Origin: Atherinomorus stipes | Lineage: Eukaryota; Chordata; Actinopteri; Atheriniformes; Atherinidae | Reading direction: 5' to 3' | Assembly (NCBI GenBank): GCA_023101725.1 | Contig: JALJCO010012924.1 | Location: forward strand, 124,001-188,000 | Length of the DNA stretch: 64,000 nucleotides | Part shown: piece by piece, positions 13,001 through 25,606 of the stretch | Numbering within the stretch: the stretch's first letter is position 1 | Layout: each line of letters begins with the position of its first letter | Translations under genes and position numbers: made by a program | Notes under the pieces: generated by a model | The model's input: the letters and a program-made list of their open reading frames with translations, nothing else | What the model was told of the DNA's origin: nothing | Databases searched by the model: none

Positions 13001-14352
13001 TGCTCACGTTTCTGAAAAGAGCCGTTTGAAGGGAAGTCAGCGTCATGTCACCTTTGATGGATTGTATTTAAGATGTTTTGTGCTTCATACAGATCAGCAA
13101 CAGGCTTCAAACGATGAGATTTATGACAGCACAAAGCAGTTAAGGGACTCTTGAGTGGAAGTTTCCTTGCTGTTTGTCAGATGTAATGAGCCAAAATGAA
13201 GAATTGTGATTCTCAGTGAATGAATGAGGCGCTGTTTAACTTGTGGAAGAGGAGACTTATCCTGCAGCAGCTGCTTTTCTTTTTGTCTACACGGCATCTA
13301 AAACACTGTATAGCAACCAAAACCTGCTTGTGTTTTGAACTGTAGCCGGCCATGTCGTCATCCTGCAGATTAGCCTGAACTTTCCTGGAACTCTAGATAG
13401 AGGCAGATTGTTCTGTTTTCCGTTTACATTAATTTCCCAGGCAAGTGTTTCTCTATATCAATGTAATTTCTTGTGCACCACAACAGTATTTGCTGATTTT
13501 CTAACTAGATGAAAGTTCCTGTTTGAGTGTAGAGGTAAAACATTAAAGTCAAATTATTCAATTTTCAACAAACATTACTAAACCATCTTTTTAAAAACGG
13601 AGACAAACAACTATGATAAATCAAAGCATGTTTCCTGTTACAAAACAAAAACCACTTCATTCCCTGCGCCTGATTTAACAGCGTTGTGGAGCTGAGTCAG
13701 ACCTGCAGGCTCATCAGGTGCTTATTACTGAGTTGGAAATCATGGCTCTTGATTGGTTATCCACATTTTTATCTGAATGACGCAGCTTTGAGTGTTTTGA
13801 CTTTGACTTCCATCTACATGATGGGACACGAAGAGACGACACATTCTTGATTCTTCTGGAAGTTGTGAGTAAGCGCTGAGGTTTGCCGACATAAGGATGT
13901 TTACCTGCTCCGTACTTGTTTCTTCTTGCCAGCTGATCACTTCTTTTTAAGCGCCTAATCTGCTGTCATATAGGCTGCTGTAAAAAGGTGTGATAGGTTG
14001 TAATTACAACCTGTTTATTTGTTTCTTAAGGCTTGTTTTTTCTCTATTTAAATAGATTTATCCTCCATCGTAAATGTGTTTTACAGTATCTGGCAGGATG
14101 GTGGTTGGTGGGATATTAAGATCAACAAAGGGAATTTTGTGAACCATTACTCTCCTGTGGGTCGGCCTGTTTTCTTCTTTCATCTTGTTAAAAGGCTCAT
14201 TAAGGAGAACAGTAACCGGTGGGAGCACCACCCACCGTGCGTGTGCACTGCTCTGTAACATAGCTCTTGTCTATATACGAAGGTCTGGCTCAAAGGAGGC
14301 TTTTTCAATGTTTATAACATGAATTAAATATTTTTAATTTTCACCCATAAGT
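10081..14352. other. intergenic spacer
   Basis: About 4.3 kb with little repeat content: a short CA-rich stretch near 10747 and an A/T run near 11020. The longest frame (12635-13015, plus, 126 codons) has no domain and is overlapped by other open frames. Confidence 0.5.
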
Positions 14353-14422
14353 ATAGAATAGAATAGAATAGAATAGAATAGAATAGAATAGAATAGAATA
14401 GAATAGAATAGAATAGAATAGA
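14353..14422 (+). repeat. (ATAGA)n microsatellite
   Basis: Fourteen uninterrupted pentamer units. Confidence 0.98.
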
Positions 14423-15418
14423 GGGGCCATCTTTGTTTTGCTTGTTTGTCAAACCAGGTGAGAATCTGTACTGGAATTTGCAAGAGGCAATACTGAATAT
14501 GTTGCAAGGTAATAAAAGTTTCGGGTCACCTGATGCATTTATCAAGTGCAGTAGTAAAGGTAAAAAAATATATATATATTTGGTGTGTTTTGGCAAAAAT
14601 AAAGGAAACACCACCTCCCCTTTCAGTCATGTCTTTATGGCTTTGATCACAACCGCTAATTTGCAGCGAGACACTTGGCTTAACTCCACCTCTCTGTTCC
14701 ACATGGAGAGCCTTTTTCAGGACTGGACTGGCAGTCGTGACAGTAGCTGTCATGCGAATTCAAATTTAGACCCAAATTAGACCCATTTATCTTTCAAGCT
14801 AGAAATTGGATGGAAAATTGCATATGTTGGCTAACCTGAAAGCTCACAGGCCACACTACAAAATTAGACTATCACACACCAAATGGATAGAAAAGTATTA
14901 TCAGCTTATTTGTCAGATATTTAAAGCTAGGATTGGCAATGTTGGAAAAACAGTTCGCGCAAGCAACATTTTAAAAAACATGCCGCCCAAAACCACACCT
15001 TCAGAGCGCAGTAACGTGTGCGTCAATGTTTCACAAGCAGGTTAACGATAACAGCCGAGTGGAGCTTGTTAGCTTGCTAGCAAACAGCTGACAAACCATG
15101 TTTCTAAAAGCCTTAATTCACTCACTTCCAACTCCTTCTGCAGTGTAAAAAGTCCACAATGAAAACGTCAGCGCCTCCAAGACTTAATCCTAATCTGTTG
15201 TTTTGTTTTGTTTTGTTTTGGGGATTTTTGGCGTAGCAGCTGTTAGCAGTCCGTTAGCCATATTTGTTCACAGTGAGCAGTGCACAAAGCGGTGCATGTG
15301 GGGAGGGGGGAGAGAGAAGGGACAGAGACGAGACATAAAGACATTGATTGGTTCTTTTTTTTATACGGTCCAAATGACCAATTCCTGCCTTTTGATGCAA
15401 ATGGCAGGGGTTGGCCAG
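14423..15418. other. spacer with possible MITE debris
   Basis: AAGCTAGGATTGGCAATGTT at about 14925 resembles a teleost MITE end, with GTTAGC-rich sequence following to about 15260, but no matching end was found. Confidence 0.3.
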
Positions 15419-15622
15419 AGAACAGGAAATTCTCATCATGGATGTGCAGCTGACAAATCTGCAGCAACTGCGTGTTGCTGTCATGTCAATATGGAGGAAA
15501 ATCTCTGAGGAATGTTTCCAACACATTGTTCAATCTATGGCACCAAGAAATAAAGCAGTTCTGAATGTAGGGCTCCAACCTGGTACTACAGTAGCATGGT
15601 GTACCTAATAAAGTGGCCAGTG
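15419..15622 (+). pseudogene. Tc1/mariner transposase C-terminus plus 3' terminal repeat
   Basis: Reads NLQQLRVAVMSIWRKISEEC, the transposase C-terminal part, and ends with TACCTAATAAAGTGGCCAGT, the inverse of the terminus at 53886. It shares TTCTCATCATGGATGTGCAG with that copy. Truncated at its 5' side. Confidence 0.78.
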
Positions 15623-15789
15623 ATTATATAATAATAACTGAATGTATATTTGCTTCATTAATCCTGGGCTTTTCTGCGTCTGTTTTAAATTTCATGTGGC
15701 TGACATTAAGGCCTGTTGCTTATATGGACTATGCAGCATTTCACAGATGTTTGCAAGTTTATTTTTGTGAAGGTGGTTTGTTGGGCTGT

Positions 15790-16055
15790 GCAGGGGTGTG
15801 GTAGTTCAAATATCGGCTGGAGTCTGTCTGCGTGGAGTTTACACATTCTCCTTGTGCCAGCGTGGGTTCTGCCCCAGTACTCCAGCTTCCTCCCACAGCC
15901 CAAACACATGCATATGCCTTTAACTGGAGACTGAAGTGGATGTAGGTGTGAGCACATGGATGGATGGATTGATGGATGGATGGATGGATGGATGGATGGA
16001 TGGATGGATGGATGGATGGATGGATGGATGGATGGATGGATGGATGGATGGATGG
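15790..16055 (+). mobile_element. SINE fragment with expanded GGAT tail
   Basis: GCGTGGAGTTTACACATTCT, GCGTGGGTTCTGCCCCAGTA and CTCCAGCTTCCTCCCACAG are the body of the common teleost tRNA-derived SINE whose 3' tail is normally (GGAT)n. The body is internally deleted before the tail. Confidence 0.7.
15955..16055 (+). repeat. (GGAT)n microsatellite
   Basis: About 25 tetranucleotide units, one interruption (GGATTGAT). It opens long meaningless frames on the minus strand. Confidence 0.97.
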
Positions 16056-18700
16056 GAAATCTGAATATTGAGCTTCTAACTGAGAAAAAAACCCACAACA
16101 CAAGTAAGAAGTTAGTTTTCCAAGTCATGATATGAAACATTAAACAGAGGACTGATAAGCTTTTTATTATTATTATTATTGTTATTAAAGTTAAGCAGGC
16201 CATGTGGCTGATGAGAAGTTCTTCTTAACAGCAAAGCAAATAGCGAAAGCATTCATACTTCCCATTCCCTGGCTGTGTATTTCTACTCTGGTCTCTGACA
16301 TAACAGCATCTAAAAATCTGAATGGCTGACTGAATGACATATTTTTAGATGTGGGCGGCCCTTGCATAGTTACAGGGTTGTGTTATATTGGAGTTTTTGA
16401 GCTGGTAATACTTTAGAGACTCAAACAAAGGCTCCTAAGCACAGAAAATGTGTTTTTCCTCCATAATGTGTCCGCTTAAAGCCTTAAATGCCCCCCCCCC
16501 CAAAAAAAAAGCTAGAAGCAAATACAAATTTTAGATGTAACTTGTAATTGCCAGAGATAATACCATGAAACTGACTTCTAATTAACCTTTTTTGTCAACC
16601 TTTTATTACAAATCCTCAGATGTGTTTGCTAGAGCAATGAAATACCTCATTTTCTTTCTCACCATCTGTCCCTTTTCTTCCCACCACCACCACTATCACC
16701 ATAATACCTCAGTGATCAAACCCTGAACTCCCCCCACAGCCTGCATGTTACTACAAAGCACCTGCAGACCAACTCCTCCCTCTGCACAACCACATCAGCC
16801 CGTCTCAGCTAAAAACTGATTCCTCCGATTGCAGTAAAAACTCCTGATTGACGAATCTCAAAGGAGTTTTATTTCACCTGGAAAGTTAGAAATGAGCTAA
16901 TTTGTTCATGTTTGTGCCAATAAAACATGTCACATGAAACTAAAAGGTGACTACCTCTCGATGCCATTTTGTGGCCAAAAGAAAATGTTAAATCTCTAAA
17001 TCTATTCTGGGAGTGACACCCTGCAATGTTGCTGTTAACTGCATGTTTCCATCACCACAAGTCAATATGTGGTGAAAAGCATTGTTTGTAAGTCTGCCTT
17101 TCCCCCCATCGCCAGCCATTCTGGCACCAAATCTGGAGGCCAGTGGCTTTTGTAAACTATCCTGGCCTGCAGATATGTTTGTGGCTTTTCTGTGAAAAAC
17201 ACGGTTCATTGTGTCCCTGCTGCTCCTGCGGGTCACAATGCCTGATCTGAAGCAGGCTGAGGTCATCTACTTCCTGCTGATTGTCAGGGAGATCAGTGTG
17301 GTAGCAGTGATAAACCAGTCCAGGAAACTGGTAGACTGGAGGTGTTGAGTGGAGCTGGAGGCAGAGCAGACTGGGAATATGGGTGGTAGAGTTGGAAATG
17401 TCAGTGGAAGTGGTGGTAGAAATAGCGGGCATCTGAGCCGGAGTGGAAATGATGCTGGTATTTGTAGCCACTTTTCAGCGGCAACACTTAAAGTTTACAG
17501 CTTTTTGGACAGCTCTGTAACGTTAGTCCTTCTGGGAGCAGCACAAAACAGGCTGCAAAAATTACCAGAAGTCACGGCCTCCACTTTTCTATTTCAGGTC
17601 CTTTACAATGCAATTTTCCTCTCCTAAAACAAAAGGCTGGTTTTAAACGGTTGTTTTATCCGCTAGTGGTCCTGAATGCTTGGCTGGAAGGGGTAATTCC
17701 CTGTCTAAATGCAGCACTAAGCCACCTGCCTCCATTCCACACATGGCCAGCACATAATAAAAAAACTACAGACTGAGGACAAATTCTTATCCGACGGTCA
17801 AGGATAAGGAAGATTAAACTCATTTAAAGCCAGGTTCAGGGACGATCTTGAAAACGAGGAGGGGGAACGTTCATTTTTCTCCCTCATGGCTCAACTCCCA
17901 TCTCTGAGACCAGGTTGACTCCTCAGCCAGAGGCACACATTACAAACAGCCCCTGGAACGACACGTGGAATAAACACTGTGCATAAACAGAACCAGATGT
18001 TATGCAGCTATGAAGCGGAGCGTGCTGTGATCCCGCTCTGGGTTGGGCTGATCCCCAGCGTCACAGCGGAAAAGCAGCTCCAACTTTAGGCCTTAGCAAA
18101 ACAGTTCTCTTCCTGTGCCTTGCAGGGGCACCTTTTCTTATTCTGAGACTCTTTCTTCACCTATGTATGTTTTTCATTTGGAGAATATTAACTTTATAAG
18201 AGACTTAAATGAAATCTTAGATGTGATTTGGCAACTCCTTGGTCTGGTATTTCAACAGGAAGTTTATCATGAAGCTTTCCTTCATGGCCCGTGTTGTTCT
18301 GTGAACCCTCATCAGTGAAAGAGTTCACAGCCAGCTCCTTGGTGCTAATACCACTAAGACAAAACCAACAGGCCTATTTGAGAGAGGTTTAGTGTTTGTT
18401 GACCTCTTTAGTTTCACATTATAGACTGCTAACATGATTACATCATTGCAAAATGTTTTAATATATTAGACATCTTCAATCACTAGAAGGAAGACTGACG
18501 AAAAGGGCTGAAACATCTCATGGGAGCTACTTTGTCAAAAGGAAACACACAATAAGAATAGAAAAGAAAACAGGTCACTACACTTTTGCTTAGCTAGCTT
18601 TATTCACAGTAATAAATGAAGGTGAGACAACAATTAAACTACACTACAAACGCAAAGCTAAATAAGACTACTATTTATAACGGGTGTGCTATATACACTC
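16056..18700. other. spacer
   Basis: 17000-17520 is richer in GC and open on both strands without recognisable domains; the rest is ordinary spacer. Confidence 0.4.
16491..16509 (+). repeat. poly-C followed by poly-A tract
   Basis: Eleven C followed directly by an A run; the same arrangement occurs at 27523. Confidence 0.9.
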
Positions 18701-18758
18701 ATGTGTAGTGTACATGAGTACACTACACATACCTATATACACTCATGTGTATATAGGT
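18701..18758. repeat. two adjacent perfect hairpins
   Basis: Hairpin 1 (18701-18730): 13-bp arms starting ATGTGTAG, loop ATGA. Hairpin 2 (18731-18758): 12-bp arms starting ACCTATAT, loop TCAT. The word TATATACACTCATGTGTA occurs at 18690 and again at 18735. Confidence 0.95.
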
Positions 18759-20047
18759 ATATAGAGGATGGTTTTTATTTCCACATAGTAGAAGTAGTAG
18801 TCTACTACCTGGAAGCTGGTGGAGTTGGCGCAGTCGAGACTGACGTGACACGCGGTGGTTGGTAAAGTAAAAACAACAATGGAGGCATTGGATGATATTG
18901 AGGTGTTACTGCTGTTGTTGTTTTCTCTGTGGCTTGTAGTCACCGAAAAACAGAGCCAGATATCTTTAGAAGAGGCGAGGCGAAACTGGTATGACACAAA
19001 TGACGCGTATAAAGACAATTTCCTTGGACCAATCAGTAGACAGCTGTCAGTTACGTCATGTTTTGTGTAGGTTCAGCGCGGTTAGAGCTAGCTCTGAAAC
19101 AGGTGTGAAAAATTGTGGCGGGTCGTAATGGGTTTTCCCAGAGGAAACACAAATAAAGCGTGCTGTGCCTGTCAAGTGTTTTTTACTAACTGCACCCCAC
19201 ACTTGAAGGGGTGGACCCACGACATCAATAGGAGCGCTGGATTTACTCAGACGGAGCAGTTGAATCCTTTTCCCAATGTTTATTTGAAATTATTTTTCTG
19301 CTTTTCTTTTAGTCCATTGGACAGTGGTCAGGTAAAAACCTTAAAAAGACAGACATTAATTAGGTCATGAAAGCACGATATTTGCAACATACACAACAAC
19401 ATAAATAAAATACATTTATCAAATTCCCATACAAATGAGCAGAATTTTACTGAGATTATTTCTCTTTTATCATTAACCTTGTTTATAAGTTACCTAATAA
19501 AGTACCCAACTTGCCCCATTCACCAATATACTATACACTACACTATGCCCAACAAACCCATGAATACTATACACATAATCTGGTCCCGTAAGTGATGTAC
19601 TAAAGTCACATATTCTCAATCTATTTACAACAAACAATTTCAAGTCCTGCTGTGACTCACTGCAGCCACTTTAAAGTCCAGATGCACAAATTGCATGAGC
19701 AAGGCTCTGCACACGGCAAATGTCCTCTTTCAGACACCACAGAAGCAGCACGGCTCACAAATAAGTCATATTTCTCATCTTACCGGCTGCCTCTTCAGTT
19801 TTAGTCCATGGGTCCTCGGATCTTTGCAGCTAGTTTGCAGCATGAGTCTCTCACACACACTCAGAAATTACGGCAGCTGTGTTACCAGCTGCAATTTATG
19901 CCCTACCCCTGTCAATCAGGCACTTCAGGTGCAAACACACGCCCAAAGCTCCGTCCTGAACTGCCAGCACTCAGCAGGTCAGTGCGACAGTGCCATGTGG
20001 AAGTGTTACAAAAATGTGAAGTGGAAAAGGCCCAATACTATGTACTG
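18759..20047. other. spacer with possible Harbinger-related frame
   Basis: A frame from the ATG at about 18879 reads MEALDDIEVLLLLLFSLW, slightly reminiscent of the start of teleost Harbinger-type nucleases, but the downstream nuclease domain is absent. Confidence 0.25.
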
Positions 20048-20207
20048 ATGTGGCAAGGTATGCAACAAGGGCCTGGGCGGGATTTGATCCCACAGACTCC
20101 CAGGTGAGGGTCATGTGCACTTACAGCCAAAGGAATATTCCTGTGGCCAAGTAGCCGGGGCACATCATCTATTGGAGGCATAGTGACAGGACCTCAAACT
20201 GTCACAC
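20048..20207 (-). repeat. tRNA-like SINE-related repeat, copy B
   Basis: Colinear with copy A from GTGGCAAGGTATGCAAC through GGCGGGATTTGATCCCA to CATAGTGACAGGACC. It directly abuts the foldback MITE at 20212. Confidence 0.62.
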
Positions 20208-20211
20208 TACG

Positions 20212-20412
20212 TTCAGGGGTACACACATCCAGTCCTCAAGAGCTACTATCCTGCTACTTTTAGAGCAGCCCTTCACCAACACACCTGACTCAATGGCTGC
20301 AGAGCAGAGGCCTGATAACGAGCCATTAATTTGATAGAGGTGTGTTGGAGAATGCGTGCTCCAAAAGTTGCAGGATAGTTGCTCTTTAGGATCGGACGTG
20401 TGCACCCCTGAC
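20212..20412. mobile_element. foldback MITE, copy 2
   Basis: TTCAGGGGTACACACATCC pairs with GTGTGCACCCCTGA at the far end; inner CACCAACACACCTGACTCAA pairs with AGGTGTGTTGGAGA. Same family as 1087. Confidence 0.7.
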
Positions 20413-20973
20413 TACATTCATAAGACCATCAGACCTGGGATAGGTCACCAGTCCATTGGAAGTTTGAAAAAAACTGCATCTGTTTTATTTTCTTCTTCAG
20501 TATTGATGTATTCTCCTGAAGTAAGCATACTGATGAGATTTTACTCTTGGTTTATCTGTATGTGACGTGGGGGGTCCTATGTCACTATGCCTGGCCCTTC
20601 TTGTGCACCTGCTACATGTATACACCCATTGTTTACTGATTATTGTCCATTAAATGTGACTTAATATGTAAATTTTTAACTGCGGCTTTATGTTTACACT
20701 ACACTTGGGTTTAGATGACTTATTTAAGATCAGCTGTGAGAATTTGATTCCTTTCTTTCTTTTTTGCTATATTTTGTTGCTCTAGACAACAGCACATTGG
20801 TTAGATAATTCCCAACAGAACACTGAAGTGGGATTGGGAACTTATAGTTTCCGAAAGAGTATGTGATAATGACCAGACACCCAGCAAGTATGTGCAGGAT
20901 TAGGGCTTGAGTCTACCTGAATGCGAAAATCTTAAATTTGGATCGTTCCTTTTATTTGTCACAAAAAGACTGA
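20413..20973. other. intergenic, nothing recognised
   Basis: AT-rich spacer between two DNA elements. Confidence 0.5.
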
Positions 20974-21686
20974 GGGTGCTTTCACACCTACACGATTTGG
21001 TCCGGTTAAAGCGGACTGGAGTTCGGATCAGCAAGTACGGTACGTTTGGGCAGGTGTGAAAGTTGACCAGTTTGGTCTGGACTAGGTCGGTTGGGGTACA
21101 TTTCCATGCGAACTCCAGTACGGTTCGCTGATGGTGATAATGCTGCACAGCCTCAATTCGGCCCATTTACAACAATTCCCTTACATGATAAATGAAACAG
21201 AAGCTACTGGAGAGATCACCAAAGATGGTTCCAAAATACAAGATGTTTTAGGTTAGGAGCTAAGCCCATTTGCTGATAGTGTCTTGCAACACATCTTCTC
21301 CATGGGAAAAAAAAAAAGCTTGTAGTGTTCTCCTGTCATAAGCGAGTTTCATGCTGTAACAACAGCAGTATTTGTGCGCCTGCATAAAACAATAATAATG
21401 ATTTATCGCCACAATAATGAGCAGAAGAAAACAAACAAAGACTAATTTTTTCTTCCGGGATTTTCCTTCTTCGCTTGCTTCGCTAATCAGTTCCAACACA
21501 AAACACAGTATTTTCTGAACGGCGCTGCCACATGCCTGGTGCGGATATATAACATCCATAGCAGTTGTTTCGTTTGCAGAAACACTGGTGTGAATGTGAA
21601 CCAGAGTAGTTGAGAATTGCCACATGGTTATAGCTTTTGGGCCCAACCGAACCACTGTACCGGACTAACAGGTGTGAAAGCACCCC
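20974..21686. mobile_element. DNA-transposon-derived element with 16-bp terminal repeats
   Basis: GGGTGCTTTCACACCT at 20974 and AGGTGTGAAAGCACCC at 21670 are exact inverse matches; subterminal GGTCCGGTTAAAGCGGACT / GTACCGGACTAACAGG also correspond. No transposase frame. Target-site duplication not resolved. Confidence 0.75.
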
Positions 21687-23277
21687 GAGATCCATCACGG
21701 TAACAAAGGAAGTCTTATTATTCCCCCATTTCTCACTTTTGTTCGTTCATGCGGCTAAAACAGAAAGATTGTAGTGTTGCAGAATCAGAGCATTTAGACT
21801 TGTTACACACACGGATGTTAATGATTCAGATCTGTGTCCATCTGCTACTACACTCTCCTGTACTTTACAAAACCAAGCCAGGTAAAACAGAGGCTACAGC
21901 CCCTCATTGAAAGTGCAGTGTGGAAAAGATTGTAGTTTGTAATCTCTTTTTTAACAGAAGTTATTAAACTCTCCCTAACAGTGAAGTGCTGATCAGTGTC
22001 AGTAACTATGTCATGAACATAGTGACACCACAAAAGAGCTTAAGTTTGTCATTTATCATGTGGCCAGAACCACGACTCTGGATGAAACATTATTTTTCTC
22101 TATGTGTATGTGTAAATAAACAATAATAACGTCTAGATTGATGTCTTTTTGATTAAATAAAACTAACATAACTATGTTAAAATTTTATTTTCATTACAGA
22201 AACTGCATGGGATATGAATTTTATTCTCTAATATGAAACTTATGGCTCACATGACCATACCAATCAGCTCTTATGGTGTCTTTGTGGTAACCTATTCGTT
22301 GTTTTTTGTTTGTTTTTTTTTTACTGACAAAAGAAAAAGAAAATATTTTCTGTGAACATAAAAAAGGCAGCAATTTTGTGTCCTCCAAAATGTAATTGTT
22401 GACCCATTAGCAGTATAATGTAATTTATGGGAGACAAGACAAGCGCTTTCTGGAAGATTTCAGGGAAAATTCCATTTTCTTTAATATAATGACCTGAGGG
22501 AGAAGACAACAAGACCCTTGATATTTCATAAGACTGTAAGTCTAACGCATTAATGGCAGGACATAAATTTTGAGCTGAAAACTTTGATGGCTGTCTTGGC
22601 AGGAGAAACATGCTTTTGTTGTAACTCAAAACTTGGACTGGGGAAGTTTGGAGAGCCAACAACTTAGTAAGATTAGTCTCCATGGCCTGTGTGTATTTTC
22701 ACTGAAAACAACAGATTTTCACATTCCACAGCATCATTTATTCATCTGACAAGCATTATGGTTTCAGGCTTGCATTATTAGATGATGCAAAACATTTTCC
22801 CCCTGGTTTGAGTGCAACTTAGTTTTTTTATGTTCCCATGATGACGTTTTGAAATAAAATGTACATTCATTTTGTAGAGTCTTGACTGAATCCACCCTTG
22901 CTCTCTGGAAGGAAACTGTGCCCTCCTGTTGTTACACAACTGGTGGGTTGGAGAGCAGCTCTCTCACATACTGATGTGAACGTCATGTACCGCACTTTCC
23001 GTGGGTTAAATACCAGCCTCCAAACCCACAGACTGTCGTTTTAGCCTCAAATTTAAGATGTCTGTCTAAGTTTATTATGCAGATTCAATTTGTTTAGCAC
23101 CGAAAGGCTGGAACGTTGTTACGGTAGAATAGAAAATGAACCCTTCATACAGTTCATACAGTACTCCTGGCACTTATCACTTCCCCTACAGATTTTCATT
23201 TGGTAGGCAACTACAGACAGTTTCAAGACGTACAATATGCAGTAATGTAAGCTTAAGAAATATTCATGCTTCATGTA
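21687..23277. other. intergenic, nothing recognised
   Basis: Ordinary spacer; the 120-codon minus frame at 22321-22683 shows no domain. Confidence 0.5.
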
Positions 23278-24020
23278 CACTGCCTGACCAAAAATAAAAA
23301 AGTCACCACCTAGATTTAGCTAACTAAATAGGTATAAGCATCCTATTGGATAATTACTGCATTAGTGATTATCTCTCTGCTGGCAACAAGTTATTTAACC
23401 CAAACTGATGCAAAGAGTAGCTTCTCATTTCTTAAAGAACCATATCAAAAGACATTTCTGGGGTTGTGGAAAAGATGTCTGTTAAAGACGGTTCAAATCA
23501 TTGGTATGAAGCAGAGAAAAACATCTACAGAGATTGTAGAAACTACTAAAATTGGGTTAAGAAACACCGACATATCATTAAACACTTAAATGGGGAACCA
23601 TCGTCCTTGAGGAAGAAATGTGGTCAGAAAAAATCCTGCTTGATTGTGATCAGCAATCTGAACTTTTGGTTAAATCAAATCATAGAAAAACAAGAGTAGA
23701 ACGCAGGGCTATGTTTAATAGTGAAGGTGAGAGCATTTCCACATGAACAATGCAAACGGATCTCAAGGGATTTGGACTGAACAGCTGTGTAGCCATACGA
23801 AAATCATGAATACGTGAAGCCAACTGGAGAAAAAGGCTTAAATTTGATAATGAAAGCATAAAAATGGGACTCTGGAGGAATAGAAGAGGGTCATCTGATG
23901 AGTCCAGATTTACCCTGAAGGGCGTATCAGGGTTAGAGGTCTACAGTGCAAGCCTGCAGCAACCCCAGATAGTTCAGGTCCAGGTACAGCAACATTATAA
24001 CCCCAAAGATTGAGGACAGG
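23278..24020 (+). pseudogene. degenerate Tc1-like transposon
   Basis: Begins CACTGCCTGACCAAAAA directly after TA, the Tc1 target dinucleotide. The interior keeps recognisable transposase pieces, including SSDESRFT at 23891-23914, corresponding to the conserved WSDESxF block with the second catalytic Asp. Multiple stops and frameshifts; the 3' terminus is missing or unrecognisable. Confidence 0.8.
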
Positions 24021-24375
24021 TGACTAACTGCAGATGCGGGCATGAAAAAGTTCCCCTTTCTGCCGACTGCCAACCACTTACCAGCCACTTACCATCAACT
24101 TGTCTGCTAATTCAATCGCACAGAGAAGCGCCTGTGTGCCCAGGGGAAACGATTTCAGAGCATAAATGAATGCCCGGAACAAGGATGTTTACACACGCCG
24201 AGTTTGGACATCATGCGTGACGACGTATTCGCGGGTTGAATCGTTCAGCCAGTGATAGTGCAGTAATAGTGCAATAGTATTCGTGGTAAGCTGTTTACTT
24301 TTAATGATAGCTTACTTGACAGACAGGGACTAATTTATTTCATTTGATAATAACACATCTTTAAAAAAGATAACG
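24021..24375. other. spacer or decayed 5' part of the LINE
   Basis: No recognisable reverse-transcriptase motif before 24376. Confidence 0.35.
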
Positions 24376-24495
24376 TGGTGTTCCTCAAGGCACCATTTTT
24401 GGAACGCTGTTGTTCAATATTAACTTACCTCCACAAACTCAGATTATAGAGTATTACAACAGACTTATGCCAATGACACAAAACTCTACATTTCA

Positions 24496-24998
24496 GGGCA
24501 GGGTCACACTTGGCATAATTGGTTAATCCCGTTTCAACTCACCGGATATCAAAAGTCTAGTACAAACGACCTCTGGTCACACTTGTAAAGTTGGAAACGT
24601 GCCAGTGTGCCTCCACATCATGTAACCACATTTGCGTTGATGTCAGCGCCTGCTTCACTCCAGTGGGTGGTACTAATAGTCATTTGTGTTGTTTGACATC
24701 CACCCAAACATACTGATAAAGCTTTGTACCTTCACAGTTTTCTGACAACTTCCTGATGGCGAGCTTGTGTAAGCTGCTGAGGGGACAGGGCTTCTATGTA
24801 GGCAGCGTCATTACATCTTCATCACGTGGGTGAACAACGCAATCGTTACGTGCAGCAACTGCTGCAGACCACCTCCGGAGGTGGGCCTGTGTACTGTGCC
24901 GTGGCCATCGGTCACACTGAAGTTTAAATGTGAAGCACTTTACTCCCCGCTGTTTGTACCAAGGGTATACTCCAACCATGCCAAGTGTGACCGGCCCC
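24496..24998. mobile_element. Harbinger-like MITE inserted in the LINE
   Basis: Terminal repeats GGGCAGGGTCACACTTGGCA (left) and GGGGCCGGTCACACTTGGCA (right, reverse complement), flanked by a 3-bp TCA duplication at 24493-24495 and 24999-25001. The LINE frame continues directly across one TCA. A 3-bp duplication and GG-starting termini fit PIF/Harbinger. No transposase. Confidence 0.7.
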
Positions 24999-25043
24999 TC
25001 AGTGTCACCACATGACTGTAGTCTTTTATAGTCACTCAGAGTG

Positions 25044-25606
25044 TTATGCCCAAGATGTGGGGTGATAACCATGCAAACTTGAATGTGCAGGTGCCAAGCC
25101 AGGACTGGTGCGCCCTCCAGCAGCTCTTCAGGCTCAGAGAGGGCTGGATTTTATATAAAAGCCTGGACTGAAGGCAGAGGACCCACTATGCTCTCTCTCT
25201 GTTCCCAACCAGCCACCCCTGTCCACAGTTTTAGTAGTCTACATGTTGGGTTGCAGGGAGTTTGTAGGGTGGGTTGCCATTTCCTGTTTACTCCACTTTT
25301 TACCTGTGTTGTTCGTTTAGGGAGGTATGTTGTTTAATTTTCAAATTTTTTTTTTTTTTTTTAGTTTGACATAGGTTATCTCCTCTTTTACTCCTCTTTA
25401 AGAGAGTTTAGCTTTGTTTGTTATTTTGGCCCTGGCCTGCCGTGAAGTAATTTTTAGTCCTTTACAGCTCTCTGTGCTTTATGTGCACTTCATAAAGCTC
25501 TATAAATATTTAAACCTTCATGATGTCGCCATGGCTGCTTGATAATTGAGGTAGATGAGTCATTTTCATGATGTGTCTTGGCCACTCCTTGTCGGGACAT
25601 TACAGT
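25044..25606 (+). mobile_element. LTR-like insertion (possible solo LTR) in the LINE
   Basis: A 563-bp segment absent from the LINE frame, flanked by a perfect 5-bp GAGTG duplication (25039-25043, 25607-25611). Shifted by two bases it reads TGTTATGCCC...GGGACATTACA, i.e. TG...CA ends as in LTRs, then with an imperfect 5-bp duplication. It holds a TATA-like TATATAAAAG at about 25155. No coding sequence. Solo LTR is the best guess, not proved. Confidence 0.5.

Noticed and set aside
12635..13015. 126-codon plus-strand frame
   Set aside because: No domain, overlapped by open frames in other registers, no splice context or conserved motif; such lengths are expected by chance in 64 kb.
15706..16203. 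165- and 114-codon minus-strand frames with repeated Ile-His-Pro-Ser
   Set aside because: Translation of the (GGAT)n microsatellite; any such array stays open in several frames.
17000..17520. Possible exon cluster in GC-richer sequence
   Set aside because: Open frames on both strands, no splice-supported exon and no domain.
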